Source: Dawidia cretensis (GTDB taxonomy: Bacteria > Bacteroidota > Bacteroidia > Cytophagales > Cyclobacteriaceae). Taken from it: 64,000 bases of DNA. The position numbers and the translations under genes are program-made. Under the pieces are notes generated by a model. The model ran no database searches and had not been told where the DNA came from. It saw nothing but the letters and a program-made list of their open reading frames with translations. Below, piece after piece: positions 1 through 9,021 of the stretch; the stretch's first letter is position 1, and every line of letters starts with the position of its first letter. The stretch is from positions 62,001 to 126,000 of the forward strand of contig NZ_JAHESE010000017.1 in NCBI RefSeq assembly GCF_018598175.1, read 5' to 3'.

Positions 1-1913
1 GCATACGCCGGGCCATACGCCGCGACGAAACCCTGGAAGCGCAACTCAACGCTTCCGTTAAAAAGATCCTCGCCGCCAAATACGATGCCGGGCTGAACAC
101 CCCACAACCACCACCGGTCGATAACGTACCGGCTACATTGCATCCCGCGAAAACACGTATGCTGGCCGAGCGGCTGGAACGAGCGGCCATCACCGTGCTG
201 CGCAACCAGGCGGGCACACTGCCGGTCAAAGTACTCGACAATAAATACTTTACCTACTTTGCCACCGACACGACCAAAGTCAACGGCGCGTTCTACGAAT
301 ACCTGACCCGCTACGCGCAGACTGCGCAGTATATCATCGACGAAAATACCGGCACCGATGTATTCGCCAAAGCCGCCGAACGTCCCGGCACGATCATCAT
401 CGGCATCTTCCCGCAAACCACCCAGGAGACGATCGATCGCGTCAGCGGCATGCTCCCCCGCCTGCTCAACTCCAACGAAGTTATACTCTGCGACTTTGGC
501 AACGAAAATTTTTTACGAACAGCATCGCGCTTCCCCACAGTCATTACCACCTACAAACATTCGCCCGAGCTGTTACGCAGCGTAGCCGAAGTCATCTTCG
601 GCAGCTTGCCGGCCGACGGGCAACTACCCCTCGCCGCCTCGGCGCTTTTACCGGCTGGGCTCGGCGCCGCCACACCGGCACTGAACCGGTTGGGCTATGC
701 GGTGCCCGAGGCCGTCGGCATGGACAGCCGCCTCCTGGCCCGCATTGACGACATCGCCAACGAAGCCATCCGCAGCCAGGCCACACCCGGCTGCCAGGTG
801 CTGGTGGCCCGCCACGGCAAAGTGGTATACGACAAAACCTTCGGTTACCAGACCTACGATCGCAAGACACCCGTCGACGAGCAAACCATTTATGATCTGG
901 CCTCGCTCACCAAAGTGTCGGCCACGTTGCAGGCCGTCATGTTTATGCATGATAAGAGATTGATCGACCTACACCGCAAGGTGTCGCTCTACCTGCCCGA
1001 GCTGCGGCGGTCGAATAAAAAAGACATTACCATCATGGAGCTGCTCACGCACCAGGCGGGATTGCAACCCTTCATTCCCCTGTGGCCCCAGACGGTAAAA
1101 GACACTACTTTCCTGCCACAATACTACAGCCGCACGCGCAGTGCAGCCTTTCCGTTGCAAGTGTCGCCGCACCTGTACACCAACCAGGTCATGCGTGACT
1201 CCATTTGGTCGTGGGTCATTCAGTCCAAGCTGACCGAGAAGCCGCCACGCACACCCTATCCCTACAAATACAGCGACCTGAGCTTTATGATTCTGCAGCA
1301 CCTGGCAGAGAAGGTGCTCAACCAACCGCTGGAAGACTTCGTGGCCCAAAACTTCTACGAGCCCCTCGGCGCATACACCACGGGCTTCAATCCGCTCGAC
1401 CGTTTCCCGATGCAACACATTGCCCCGACCGAATACGACAAGATCTACCGGCGCGAGCCTGTAGCCGGTACGGTACACGACGAGCGTGCCGCCATGATGG
1501 GTGGTGTAAGCGGCCACGCCGGCCTGTTCAGTACCGCCAACGACCTGGCCAAGCTCGGGCAAATGCTCTTACAGGAAGGGAACTACGGCGGCTACCGATA
1601 CTATAAAGCGGAGACTGTGCGCCTCTTTTCCGACCGCATGTATAAGGGGCGCCGGGGATTGGGCTGGGACAAACCCGTGCAGAGCGACTGGAACAGCCCC
1701 ACGTCCCTGCTGGCGTCGCCGCGTACCTATGGACACACCGGTTTTACCGGAACATGCCTCTGGGTAGACCCTGAATTCGACGTAGTCTATATATTTCTCT
1801 CCAACCGGGTCTATCCCGACCGCAGCGGCCGCTTGAACTCGGCTAATATCCGCTCGCGTATCCAGGACGTCATTTATCAGGCAATCTTTCAATATTGCGC
1901 GAATTCGCAATAA
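1..1913 (+). CDS. GH3 glycosidase / serine hydrolase (beta-lactamase-like) fusion, 5' truncated by window edge
   Basis: The frame is open from the first bases, so the gene begins upstream; an internal ATG at 138 is not the start. The opening residues (ETLEAQLNASVKKILAAKY) look like the end of a family 3 beta-N-acetylhexosaminidase catalytic domain. About 150 residues of GH3 C-terminal domain follow, then a complete class C-type beta-lactamase/esterase fold: SxxK nucleophile motif SLTK, a YSD motif in YKYSDLSF in the Tyr-x-Asn position, and HTG in place of KTG near the end. Such GH3-serine hydrolase fusions are known in Bacteroidota. A role in cell-wall muropeptide or glycan turnover outside the cytoplasm is inferred. 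I cannot see the N-terminal signal or the GH3 active site. Confidence 0.88.
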   Translation, partial: IRRAIRRDETLEAQLNASVKKILAAKYDAGLNTPQPPPVDNVPATLHPAKTRMLAERLERAAITVLRNQAGTLPVKVLDNKYFTYFATDTTKVNGAFYEYLTRYAQTAQYIIDENTGTDVFAKAAERPGTIIIGIFPQTTQETIDRVSGMLPRLLNSNEVILCDFGNENFLRTASRFPTVITTYKHSPELLRSVAEVIFGSLPADGQLPLAASALLPAGLGAATPALNRLGYAVPEAVGMDSRLLARIDDIANEAIRSQATPGCQVLVARHGKVVYDKTFGYQTYDRKTPVDEQTIYDLASLTKVSATLQAVMFMHDKRLIDLHRKVSLYLPELRRSNKKDITIMELLTHQAGLQPFIPLWPQTVKDTTFLPQYYSRTRSAAFPLQVSPHLYTNQVMRDSIWSWVIQSKLTEKPPRTPYPYKYSDLSFMILQHLAEKVLNQPLEDFVAQNFYEPLGAYTTGFNPLDRFPMQHIAPTEYDKIYRREPVAGTVHDERAAMMGGVSGHAGLFSTANDLAKLGQMLLQEGNYGGYRYYKAETVRLFSDRMYKGRRGLGWDKPVQSDWNSPTSLLASPRTYGHTGFTGTCLWVDPEFDVVYIFLSNRVYPDRSGRLNSANIRSRIQDVIYQAIFQYCANSQ

Positions 1914-1937
1914 ATTAACATTTGCACGGAAACTTAC

Positions 1938-3131
1938 GTGCGCTTAAAAGGGTTACGCTTCCATAAATCCTACCACCACGTGCAACAGATAAAGATCGGC
2001 ATCGTATGCTACCCTACCTTTGGCGGTAGCGGCGTCGTGGCCACTGAACTCGGCAAGGCCCTGGCCCAGGAGGGCCACAAAGTACATTTCATTACCTACT
2101 CGCAACCCCCGCGGTTAGACCTCTTCAACGAAAACCTGTTCTACCACGAGGTGGACTTCCGCAGCTACCCCCTGTTTGAATTCCCCCCCTACGAGCTGGC
2201 ACTGGCCAGTAAAATGGTCAGCGTCGTGAAGAACGAAGGCCTCGACCTGCTGCATGTGCATTATGCCATACCACACGCCTCGGCCGCATACATGGCCAAG
2301 CAGATCTTGCAGTCGCAGGGCATCGTCATACCCGTCGTCACCACGCTGCACGGTACCGACATCACCCTGGTGGGAAAAGACCCTTCCTACGAGCCCGTCG
2401 TTACCTTCAGCATCAACCAGTCCGACGGCGTAACGGCCGTGTCAGCAGACCTGAAAAAAGAGACCTACGAATACTTCCCCATCGTGAATGACATCGAAGT
2501 CATTCCCAACTTCATCGACCTGGAGAAATTCAAGAAGCAAAAGAAAGATCATTTCAAAAAAGCTATTTGCCCCCACGGCGAAATGCTGGTGGTGCACACC
2601 TCCAACTTCCGCAAGGTGAAGCGCATACCCGATGTAATTCACGTCTTCGCCAACATTCGCAAAGAAATTCCGGCCAAGCTGCTGATGATCGGCGACGGTC
2701 CCGAGCGTAGCCACGCCGAGAAGATGTGCCGCGAGCTCGGCATCTATGACGACGTTCGTTTCCTGGGTAAGCTCGATGCCGTAGAGGAAGTACTGTCGGT
2801 AGCCGATCTTTTCCTCATGCCTTCCGAAAAAGAAAGCTTTGGTTTGGCCGCGCTCGAAGCAATGGCTTGCGAGGTGCCGGTGATCTCCAGCAACACGGGC
2901 GGGTTGCCCGAGCTGAACATCAACGGTCAGACCGGCTTTATGAGTCCTGTGGGAGATGTGGAAGATATGACCCAAAAAGCGTTGTTGATCCTCGACAAGA
3001 ACAACCTTCCACGCTTTAAAGAAAACGCGCTGAAGCGGGCACAAGAATTTGATATAACACGCATATTACCCTTATACGAAAATTATTATCAGCGAATTCT
3101 GGAAAAAACTGCAGCTAAAACCATTGTTTAG
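1938..3131 (+). CDS. bshA: N-acetyl-alpha-D-glucosaminyl L-malate synthase BshA
   Basis: First enzyme of bacillithiol synthesis: joins GlcNAc from UDP-GlcNAc to L-malate. It is a GT4 (GT-B) glycosyltransferase. The N-terminal IKIGIVCYPTFGGSGVVAT motif is diagnostic for BshA, HGTDITLVG follows, and the retaining-GT4 EX7E motif is seen in EKESFGLAALE. The outer GTG at 1938 gives 397 residues; a second in-frame GTG at 1980 gives a protein starting MQQIKIGIV, which fits the family N-terminus better and may be the real start. The gene begins 24 bp after the GH3-hydrolase stop. Bacillithiol in place of glutathione is usual in this phylum; bshB and bshC are not in the window. Confidence 0.93.
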   Translation: MRLKGLRFHKSYHHVQQIKIGIVCYPTFGGSGVVATELGKALAQEGHKVHFITYSQPPRLDLFNENLFYHEVDFRSYPLFEFPPYELALASKMVSVVKNEGLDLLHVHYAIPHASAAYMAKQILQSQGIVIPVVTTLHGTDITLVGKDPSYEPVVTFSINQSDGVTAVSADLKKETYEYFPIVNDIEVIPNFIDLEKFKKQKKDHFKKAICPHGEMLVVHTSNFRKVKRIPDVIHVFANIRKEIPAKLLMIGDGPERSHAEKMCRELGIYDDVRFLGKLDAVEEVLSVADLFLMPSEKESFGLAALEAMACEVPVISSNTGGLPELNINGQTGFMSPVGDVEDMTQKALLILDKNNLPRFKENALKRAQEFDITRILPLYENYYQRILEKTAAKTIV

Positions 3132-3185
3132 ACGTTATTTCAGCCAGAGCCAGAACCTAATATGTGATTTTCACAAAAGTCTAGT

Positions 3186-3815
3186 ATGTGTATGGAGGCA
3201 TCAGTATCACCCAAAAACAAAGGAACCAAACAGCTTTTTAACAACCCGATCCTGGAAAAGCTGTCCAGAACACACATTTCAGTTCCTTTGATTGTGTTTT
3301 TTGCGTACTCAGGAGGATTGCTCTATTGGAGCATCACGCACACAACCCTTGACCCCTGGCAAACCATAGGCCTGTTCGCCACAGGTCTTATTGTGTTTAC
3401 GTGGGTGGAATACAATGTGCATCGCCACGTATTCCACATGCCCACCTACAGCAGGGTTCGGGAAAAACTGCAATACACGCTACATGGTGTACACCATGAG
3501 TTTCCGAAAGACAAAGACCGGCTGGCGATGCCGCCGCTGCTGAGCATTACGATCTCTACCGTGCTGCTGCTGCTGCTGCGCGTCATCATGGGCGACCTGG
3601 TATTTGCGTTCCTGCCGGGCTTCCTGGTGGGCTACGCCGCATACCTGGCCGTACACTACATGGTACACGCTTACCAGCCCCCGAAAAATGTCTTCAAGAA
3701 GCTCTGGGTAAACCACAGCGTACACCATTACAAAGACGGCGAAGTGATCTTCGGTGTATCGTCTCCGTTGTGGGACTACATTTACGGTACCATGCGCGAC
3801 AAGAAGGCAGCCTAG
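3186..3815 (+). CDS. fatty acid 2-hydroxylase-like membrane di-iron protein (sterol desaturase superfamily)
   Basis: A membrane protein of 209 residues with hydrophobic segments at about 31-51, 59-75 and 120-160. It carries the histidine clusters of the superfamily: H79/H81/H84, H100/H103/H104 (LHGVHHEFPKDKDRLAMPP), H157/H161 and H177/H180/H181. The third-box context and the ending GVSSPLWDY resemble FA2H/Scs7 fatty acid 2-hydroxylases more than sterol or carotenoid enzymes. The likely job is 2-hydroxylation of acyl chains in the membrane; sphingolipids or sulfonolipids of Bacteroidota are possible substrates (inference). ATG at 3192 is an alternative start. A hairpin terminator follows. Confidence 0.82.
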   Translation: MCMEASVSPKNKGTKQLFNNPILEKLSRTHISVPLIVFFAYSGGLLYWSITHTTLDPWQTIGLFATGLIVFTWVEYNVHRHVFHMPTYSRVREKLQYTLHGVHHEFPKDKDRLAMPPLLSITISTVLLLLLRVIMGDLVFAFLPGFLVGYAAYLAVHYMVHAYQPPKNVFKKLWVNHSVHHYKDGEVIFGVSSPLWDYIYGTMRDKKAA

Positions 3816-3835
3816 CGCGTTTGTAAAACATTTCA

Positions 3836-3876
3836 GAAAGCCATCGGGCCATGTGCCGGGTGGCTTTCCTGTTTTT
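3836..3876 (+). terminator. intrinsic terminator after the hydroxylase gene
   Basis: Perfect 8-bp stem GAAAGCCA (3836-3843) / TGGCTTTC (3861-3868) with a GC-rich loop, followed by GTTTTT. It lies 21 bp after the stop codon of the hydroxylase-like gene. Confidence 0.7.
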
Positions 3877-3881
3877 CAGGC

Positions 3882-4013
3882 TTAGATACGTGTACCTTTA
3901 ACAGGCGCCGTCTTCACGACAGGCTTCTTAGCATACGTAGGACACGTGTGCGCAAAGCCGCACGAAGAAAGAATCATTGCCACCAGGGCGAAGAGTAAAA
4001 GAGACGGTTTCAT
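3882..4013 (-). CDS. 43-residue lipoprotein
   Basis: Short minus-strand reading frame from ATG at 4013 to TAA at 3882. It has a complete lipoprotein signal (MKPSLLLFALVAMILSSC, lipobox LSSC), then a tail of about 25 residues containing CPTYAKKP and several basic residues. The clear lipobox and position in an otherwise empty gap between two plus-strand genes argue that it is real. I recall similar very short lipoproteins with a C-P-T-Y stretch in Bacteroidota, but I know no function for them. The second cysteine could carry a disulfide or a ligand. Confidence 0.72.
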   Translation of the reverse strand: MKPSLLLFALVAMILSSCGFAHTCPTYAKKPVVKTAPVKGTRI

Positions 4014-4173
4014 AACGACTGGTTTAAACTGCAAAACAAAGATATTAACGACGGTTTATCGCCGTTTTCCGTTTCCCATAGAATTCTTACATATGCGTCT
4101 AAAGTTTTAAGAAATTAAACTTTGACGCTGAACCAGAATAGTGTAATTATTGGTTACAGTTTGAAAGAACAGC

Positions 4174-5271
4174 ATGCTCGGACACCGCTTTACTAAGTAT
4201 ACGCCACCGGAAGAAAAGGGAAAAAGTGATTTTGACAAATTGCTCAACATCTTCATGCAGCTGGTGCTCATGACTTCTGGAAACGTAGCAGAAGCGCTTC
4301 AATGGCTTACGGAAGTAGACCGCCAACATGGCCTGACAAATGGCACGTATGGTATTGGCGATTTTATTGAAGATCTCAAGAAGAATGGATACGTCACCGA
4401 CGAAGGCCCGCGGGGTGAGTTTAAATTGAAGCCCAAAAGCGAACAAAGCCTGCGGCAATCCGCGCTCGAAGAAATCTTCGGCAAGCTCAAGCGCACCAAA
4501 TCAGGCGAGCACAACACATCTCACAGCGGGCGCGGCGATGAACAAACGACCGAACGGCGTGACTATCAGTTCGGCGACACACTGGAGCAAATCGCGGTAA
4601 CAGACTCGTTGCGCAACGCGCAGATCAACCACGGAGTCGAGAGCTTCTTCATGACCGAAGAAGACCTGGAAGTGATGGAGAGCGAATACAAAACACAAAC
4701 CTCTACCGTATTGATGATCGACATCTCGCATTCCATGATCCTCTACGGCGAAGACCGCATCACACCTGCGAAAAAAGTAGCGATGGCCTTAGCCGAGCTC
4801 ATCACCAAAAAGTATCCCAAAGACACCCTGGACATACTCGTTTTCGGCGACGACGCCTGGCAGATCGCCATCAAAGACCTGCCCTACCTGCACGTGGGTC
4901 CCTACCATACCAACACCGTGGCGGGCCTCGAGCTGGCCATGGACATTTTACGCCGGCGCAAGAACGCCAACAAGCAGATCTTTATGATCACCGATGGCAA
5001 GCCCACCTGCATTAAGCAGGGCATAAAATATTATAAGAATGCCTTTGGCCTCGACCAGAAAATACTCGGGGCCACGCTCAACCTGGCGTCGCAGTTGCGC
5101 AAGCTGAAAGTACCGGTCACGACCTTTATGATCGCCACCGACCCCTACCTGAAAGCCTTTGTGCGCGAGTTTACCAAAGCCAACAACGGCAATGCGTACT
5201 ACAGCAGCCTGGAGGGATTGGGCAACCTCGTCTTTGAAGATTTTAAACGGAACCGTACAAAAAACCTGTAA
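4174..5271 (+). CDS. VWA-domain protein (MIDAS intact), partner of the AAA ATPase
   Basis: 365 residues. The N-terminal half is helical and charged with no recognised domain. The C-terminal half is a von Willebrand A domain: MIDAS motif VLMIDISHSMIL (DxSxS), a threonine in the NTVAGLELAM segment, and MITDGKP supplying the later Asp. It ends 62 bp before an AAA+ ATPase of the ChlI/MoxR type. Pairs of this kind (RavA-ViaA, CoxD-CoxE, MoxR-VWA) act as metal-dependent remodelling or enzyme-maturation machines in the cytoplasm. No signal peptide is seen, so this looks like the cytoplasmic type. The client is unknown. Confidence 0.85.
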   Translation: MLGHRFTKYTPPEEKGKSDFDKLLNIFMQLVLMTSGNVAEALQWLTEVDRQHGLTNGTYGIGDFIEDLKKNGYVTDEGPRGEFKLKPKSEQSLRQSALEEIFGKLKRTKSGEHNTSHSGRGDEQTTERRDYQFGDTLEQIAVTDSLRNAQINHGVESFFMTEEDLEVMESEYKTQTSTVLMIDISHSMILYGEDRITPAKKVAMALAELITKKYPKDTLDILVFGDDAWQIAIKDLPYLHVGPYHTNTVAGLELAMDILRRRKNANKQIFMITDGKPTCIKQGIKYYKNAFGLDQKILGATLNLASQLRKLKVPVTTFMIATDPYLKAFVREFTKANNGNAYYSSLEGLGNLVFEDFKRNRTKNL

Positions 5272-5333
5272 CGGAAACTACGGATTGTTCCGCCGTTCCT
5301 TCCCGATATACTTATCTGATTTTCACACACCGT

Positions 5334-6860
5334 ATGCAGCATACATCCATCAAAAACGTAGGAGACCTAAAAAAATCGGGCTACACGCCACGGTCTATTC
5401 GCGAAGAGCTTCGCCAGAATCTTATTCAAAAGCTTCAAAAGAAAGAATCGGTGTTTGCCGGCATCTGGGGGTATGAAGAAACCGTCATTCCCGACCTCGA
5501 GCGTGCCATCCTGGCCGGCCACGACATAAATTTATTAGGTCTGCGGGGTCAGGCCAAAACGCGTCTGGCCCGCCTCATGGTCAACCTGCTCGATGAATAT
5601 ATACCCGTCATCGAAGGCTCTGAATTAAACGACGACCCGCTCGCGCCCATCTCCCGCTTTGGCAAAGACATCGTAGCCGAGCGCGGCGACAATACACCCG
5701 TAGTCTGGCTGCACCGCGACGAGCGCTATACCGAAAAGCTGGCCACCCCCGACGTTTCCATCGCCGACCTCATCGGCGACGTAGACCCTATCAAGGCTGC
5801 CAGCCTCAAGCTGCCGTACTCCGACGAACGTGTTATTCACTTCGGCCTCATACCCCGCTCGCATCGCTGCATCTTCGTCATCAACGAATTGCCCGACTTG
5901 CAGGCCCGTATACAGGTGGCCCTCTTCAACATCTTACAGGAAGGCGACATCCAGATTCGCGGCTTTAAGATCCGCATGCCGCTGGAGATCCAGTTTGTCT
6001 TTACCGCCAACCCGGAAGACTATACCAACCGGGGCAGCATCGTCACGCCACTGAAAGACCGTATCGACAGCCAGATCATTACGCACTACCCGCGCACCCT
6101 CGACATCGGTCGCCGCATCACGCAACAGGAGGCGCGTCTCAAAGACGAGCAACGCACACGCGTAGCAGCCCATGATATTACCAAAGACCTCGTCGAGCAG
6201 ATCGCCTTCGAAGCACGCAAGAGCGAATATGTCGATGCCAAGAGCGGTGTATCGGCACGTCTCACGATCTCAGCATACGAAAACCTGGTCGCCGCCGCGG
6301 AACGCCGCGCCATTATCAACCAGGAAAAAACAACCAACGTCCGCATTGCAGATTTCATTGGCGTGGTACCGGCCATTACCGGGAAGGTGGAGCTGGTATA
6401 CGAAGGTGAACAGGAGGGCCCGGGCATTGTCGCCCAGAACCTGATTGGCAAAGCCCTGCGCACGCAGTTCGCCAACTACTTTCCCGACCCCGACAAATTC
6501 CGTAAACAGAAAGAGAAGAGTCCCTACAAAAAAATTGCCGACTGGTTTAACGACGGCAATGCGGTAGACGTGCTGCACAACATGCCCCAGGCCGACTTTG
6601 AGAAAGCCCTGAAGGCCGTGCCCGGTCTTGCCGAGCTGGTGCAAGCGTTGCACCCCAACCAGGATGTCGCTTCGCGGCTGCTGCTGATGGAGTTTGCCCT
6701 GCACGGATTGGCCGAGCACAGCCTCATCAGCAAACACAACCTCACGGCCGGCCTGCAGTTTAAAGACCTGCTCAGCGGCATGCTCTCCATGCCTTCCGGT
6801 AAACCGGAAGAAGACGACGACGATAACGACGACGAGTTTTCGAGCGGACGATTCCGGTAG
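5334..6860 (+). CDS. AAA+ ATPase, magnesium-chelatase ChlI / MoxR-like
   Basis: 508 residues. The Walker A-like loop is GLRGQAKT (GxxGxxKT) after INLL; the Walker B region is CIFVINELPDL, and a sensor-type asparagine is seen in FVFTANPEDYTNRG. This is the ChlI/MoxR layout, with a long helical C-terminal region and a strongly acidic tail (EEDDDDNDDE). It is preceded by the VWA gene, so the two probably form an ATPase plus MIDAS-adaptor complex. It may be annotated elsewhere as a magnesium chelatase subunit, but no other chelatase gene is nearby and I would not infer chlorophyll or cobalamin metal insertion from this alone. Confidence 0.85.
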   Translation: MQHTSIKNVGDLKKSGYTPRSIREELRQNLIQKLQKKESVFAGIWGYEETVIPDLERAILAGHDINLLGLRGQAKTRLARLMVNLLDEYIPVIEGSELNDDPLAPISRFGKDIVAERGDNTPVVWLHRDERYTEKLATPDVSIADLIGDVDPIKAASLKLPYSDERVIHFGLIPRSHRCIFVINELPDLQARIQVALFNILQEGDIQIRGFKIRMPLEIQFVFTANPEDYTNRGSIVTPLKDRIDSQIITHYPRTLDIGRRITQQEARLKDEQRTRVAAHDITKDLVEQIAFEARKSEYVDAKSGVSARLTISAYENLVAAAERRAIINQEKTTNVRIADFIGVVPAITGKVELVYEGEQEGPGIVAQNLIGKALRTQFANYFPDPDKFRKQKEKSPYKKIADWFNDGNAVDVLHNMPQADFEKALKAVPGLAELVQALHPNQDVASRLLLMEFALHGLAEHSLISKHNLTAGLQFKDLLSGMLSMPSGKPEEDDDDNDDEFSSGRFR

Positions 6861-6883
6861 ACACCGGCATAACGCCAGGCTCC

Positions 6884-7579
6884 ATGAAGCTACACGAATC
6901 GTATACCTTCCATGCGCAGCAATATCAACAGCTCAAGGACCTGGTGGCCCGGGGCGAAGGCCTGACGCTGGAGTTCAAACGCAAAGCTGCATTTCCCGAC
7001 AAGATCGTTCGGGAGATGATCGCTTTTGCCAATACCAAAGGCGGTATACTCCTCGTCGGGATCGGCGACGACCTCAGCATACCGGGCCTTAAATATCCCG
7101 ACGACGAATCGTATGTCATACGCCAGGCCTTGCAGAAATGCACGCCGCCGCTGGCGTATACCGAAACATTTATACCCGTTGGCAACGCGCGCACCGTACT
7201 GCAATACGAGATCCCGGAGAGCATTGTTAAGCCGCATGGATTACTGGTAGGAGCAGCGCGCAAGGAGTCGTTTGTTCGCGTAGAAGACAAAAGCATCAAA
7301 GCGAGCCGTGAAATGCGTCAGATCATCCGTCGTTTAGGCATGAAGCGTGATGTATACTTCCATTATGGCGATTATGAAAAGTTACTGATGCAATACCTCG
7401 ACAAGCATCCATCCATTACGTTGCAAACATTCATGGCCATTAGTGGACTGAAGAAATCGCAGGCGTCGAGTAAGTTGATTTTGCTAACCGTAGCCCGGGT
7501 CTTGAAAGTAACGCCGCACGAGCGGGGCGATCTGTATTCACTGGTATTACGGCCAGGCAGCCGTTCAACGGGGACGTAA
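6884..7579 (+). CDS. AlbA_2 (Schlafen-type) domain protein
   Basis: 231 residues. Residues about 20-135 form an AlbA_2 domain: EGLTLEFKRKAAF, then EMIAFANTKGGILLVGIGDD, and later TVLQYEIPES and KESFVRVEDKS. The C-terminal 90 residues look helical and could be a winged helix. In this superfamily the domain occurs in transcriptional regulators and in nucleic-acid-binding or nuclease proteins of the Schlafen type. The gene starts 23 bp after the AAA ATPase stop and so is probably co-transcribed with the VWA/AAA pair. Function is not known. Confidence 0.8.
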   Translation: MKLHESYTFHAQQYQQLKDLVARGEGLTLEFKRKAAFPDKIVREMIAFANTKGGILLVGIGDDLSIPGLKYPDDESYVIRQALQKCTPPLAYTETFIPVGNARTVLQYEIPESIVKPHGLLVGAARKESFVRVEDKSIKASREMRQIIRRLGMKRDVYFHYGDYEKLLMQYLDKHPSITLQTFMAISGLKKSQASSKLILLTVARVLKVTPHERGDLYSLVLRPGSRSTGT

Positions 7580-7675
7580 AGGTATAAAAAAACTTCGTTT
7601 TATTCCCACTATCGAAATCTTAACCATTTCTTTACATTTCGTCATCGCGTTCCAATCAAGCGCAGATCGTGAAGC

Positions 7676-9013
7676 ATGGCTAAAGCAAAGAAGGAGAAAA
7701 AAGTTTTCGTTCTCGACACCTCGGTTATCATCTATGAACACAACTCCATCCTGAATTTTGACGAGCATGACGTCGGTATCCCGATCACCGTGCTGGAGGA
7801 GCTGGACAACTTCAAAAAAGGAAACGACACCAAGAACTTCGAAGCCCGGGAGTTTATCCGGCTCATCGACAAGCTCGCCAAAGACCGCAGCCTGCAAGAC
7901 TGGAACCCCATCAACGGCAAGGGTAAGGGCAACTTCAAGGTGCTGATGGACACCCACAGCGCCATAGACGCCAACAAGATCTTCAACGAAGTAAAAGCCG
8001 ACCACCGCATTCTCAATGCGGCGCTGCAGCTACAGAAAGACGAGAAGTCCAAGCGCGTCATTCTCGTCTCCAAAGACGTGAACCTGCGGCTCAAAGCCAA
8101 ATCGCTCGGCCTGCAGGCGGAAGACTATACCACGGGCAAGGTGCAGAACATCTCCTCGCTCTATAGCGGCCGCACCGTAATCGACAACATCGACTCCAAC
8201 CTCATCAACCTGCTCTACGAAAAAGGCTACTGCCCGCCCGAAGAGCTGCTGGGCAAGCTCGCCCCCGTCAAGAACCACTACTATATATTGAAGAGCGGCA
8301 AAAAGTCGGCGCTGGCCTACTTCAACCCGTTCAACAATATGATCGAGCATGTCGAGAAACGCGCCGTGTACGGCGTCAAGCCGCGCAATGCCGAGCAAAC
8401 CTTTGCCATACACGCCGCCCTCAAGCCCGAGATCAGACTGGTGTCTATCCAGGGCGTGGCCGGTACGGGCAAAACGCTGCTGGCGCTGGCCGCCGCCCTC
8501 GAGCAGAAACGCGAATACAAACAGATATACCTGGCGCGGCCCATCGTGCCCCTCAGCAACAAAGACATCGGCTACCTGCCCGGCGACATCAAGTCAAAGG
8601 TCAACCCCTACATGGAGCCGCTGTGGGACAACCTCAAGTTCATTCAGAACCAGTACAACGAGACCGACAAGGAATACGCCAAGATCACCGAGATGATCAA
8701 CCAGGAAAAGCTGGTCATTACACCCCTGGCCTATATCCGCGGACGCAGTCTCTCCAACATCTGTTTCATCGTAGACGAAGCGCAGAACCTCACGCCACAC
8801 GAAGTGAAGACCATCATCACCCGTGCCGGCGAGAACACCAAGATCATCTTCACCGGCGACATCTACCAGATCGATACACCCTACCTCGACTCACAGTCCA
8901 ATGGGTTGTCGACGCTCATCGACCGTCTGCAAGACCACGAGCTGTACGCGCACGTAACCCTCGAGAAAGGCGAACGCTCCGAGCTGGCGAATTTGGCGAA
9001 CGAGTTATTATAA
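7676..9013 (+). CDS. phoH: PhoH-like protein with N-terminal PIN domain
   Basis: 445 residues in two parts. The N-terminal PIN ribonuclease domain starts KKVFVLDTSVIIY, with the acidic Asp at 14 and ITVLEELDNFKKG following. The C-terminal PhoH ATPase has Walker A GVAGTGKTLLALA near residue 260 and Walker B CFIVDEAQNLTPHEVK, then TGDIYQIDTPYLD. This PhoH2-type fusion couples an RNA helicase-like ATPase to a PIN RNase; a role in RNA turnover is known for the family. Complete in length. Confidence 0.92.
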   Translation: MAKAKKEKKVFVLDTSVIIYEHNSILNFDEHDVGIPITVLEELDNFKKGNDTKNFEAREFIRLIDKLAKDRSLQDWNPINGKGKGNFKVLMDTHSAIDANKIFNEVKADHRILNAALQLQKDEKSKRVILVSKDVNLRLKAKSLGLQAEDYTTGKVQNISSLYSGRTVIDNIDSNLINLLYEKGYCPPEELLGKLAPVKNHYYILKSGKKSALAYFNPFNNMIEHVEKRAVYGVKPRNAEQTFAIHAALKPEIRLVSIQGVAGTGKTLLALAAALEQKREYKQIYLARPIVPLSNKDIGYLPGDIKSKVNPYMEPLWDNLKFIQNQYNETDKEYAKITEMINQEKLVITPLAYIRGRSLSNICFIVDEAQNLTPHEVKTIITRAGENTKIIFTGDIYQIDTPYLDSQSNGLSTLIDRLQDHELYAHVTLEKGERSELANLANELL

Positions 9014-9021
9014 TTGATTCT

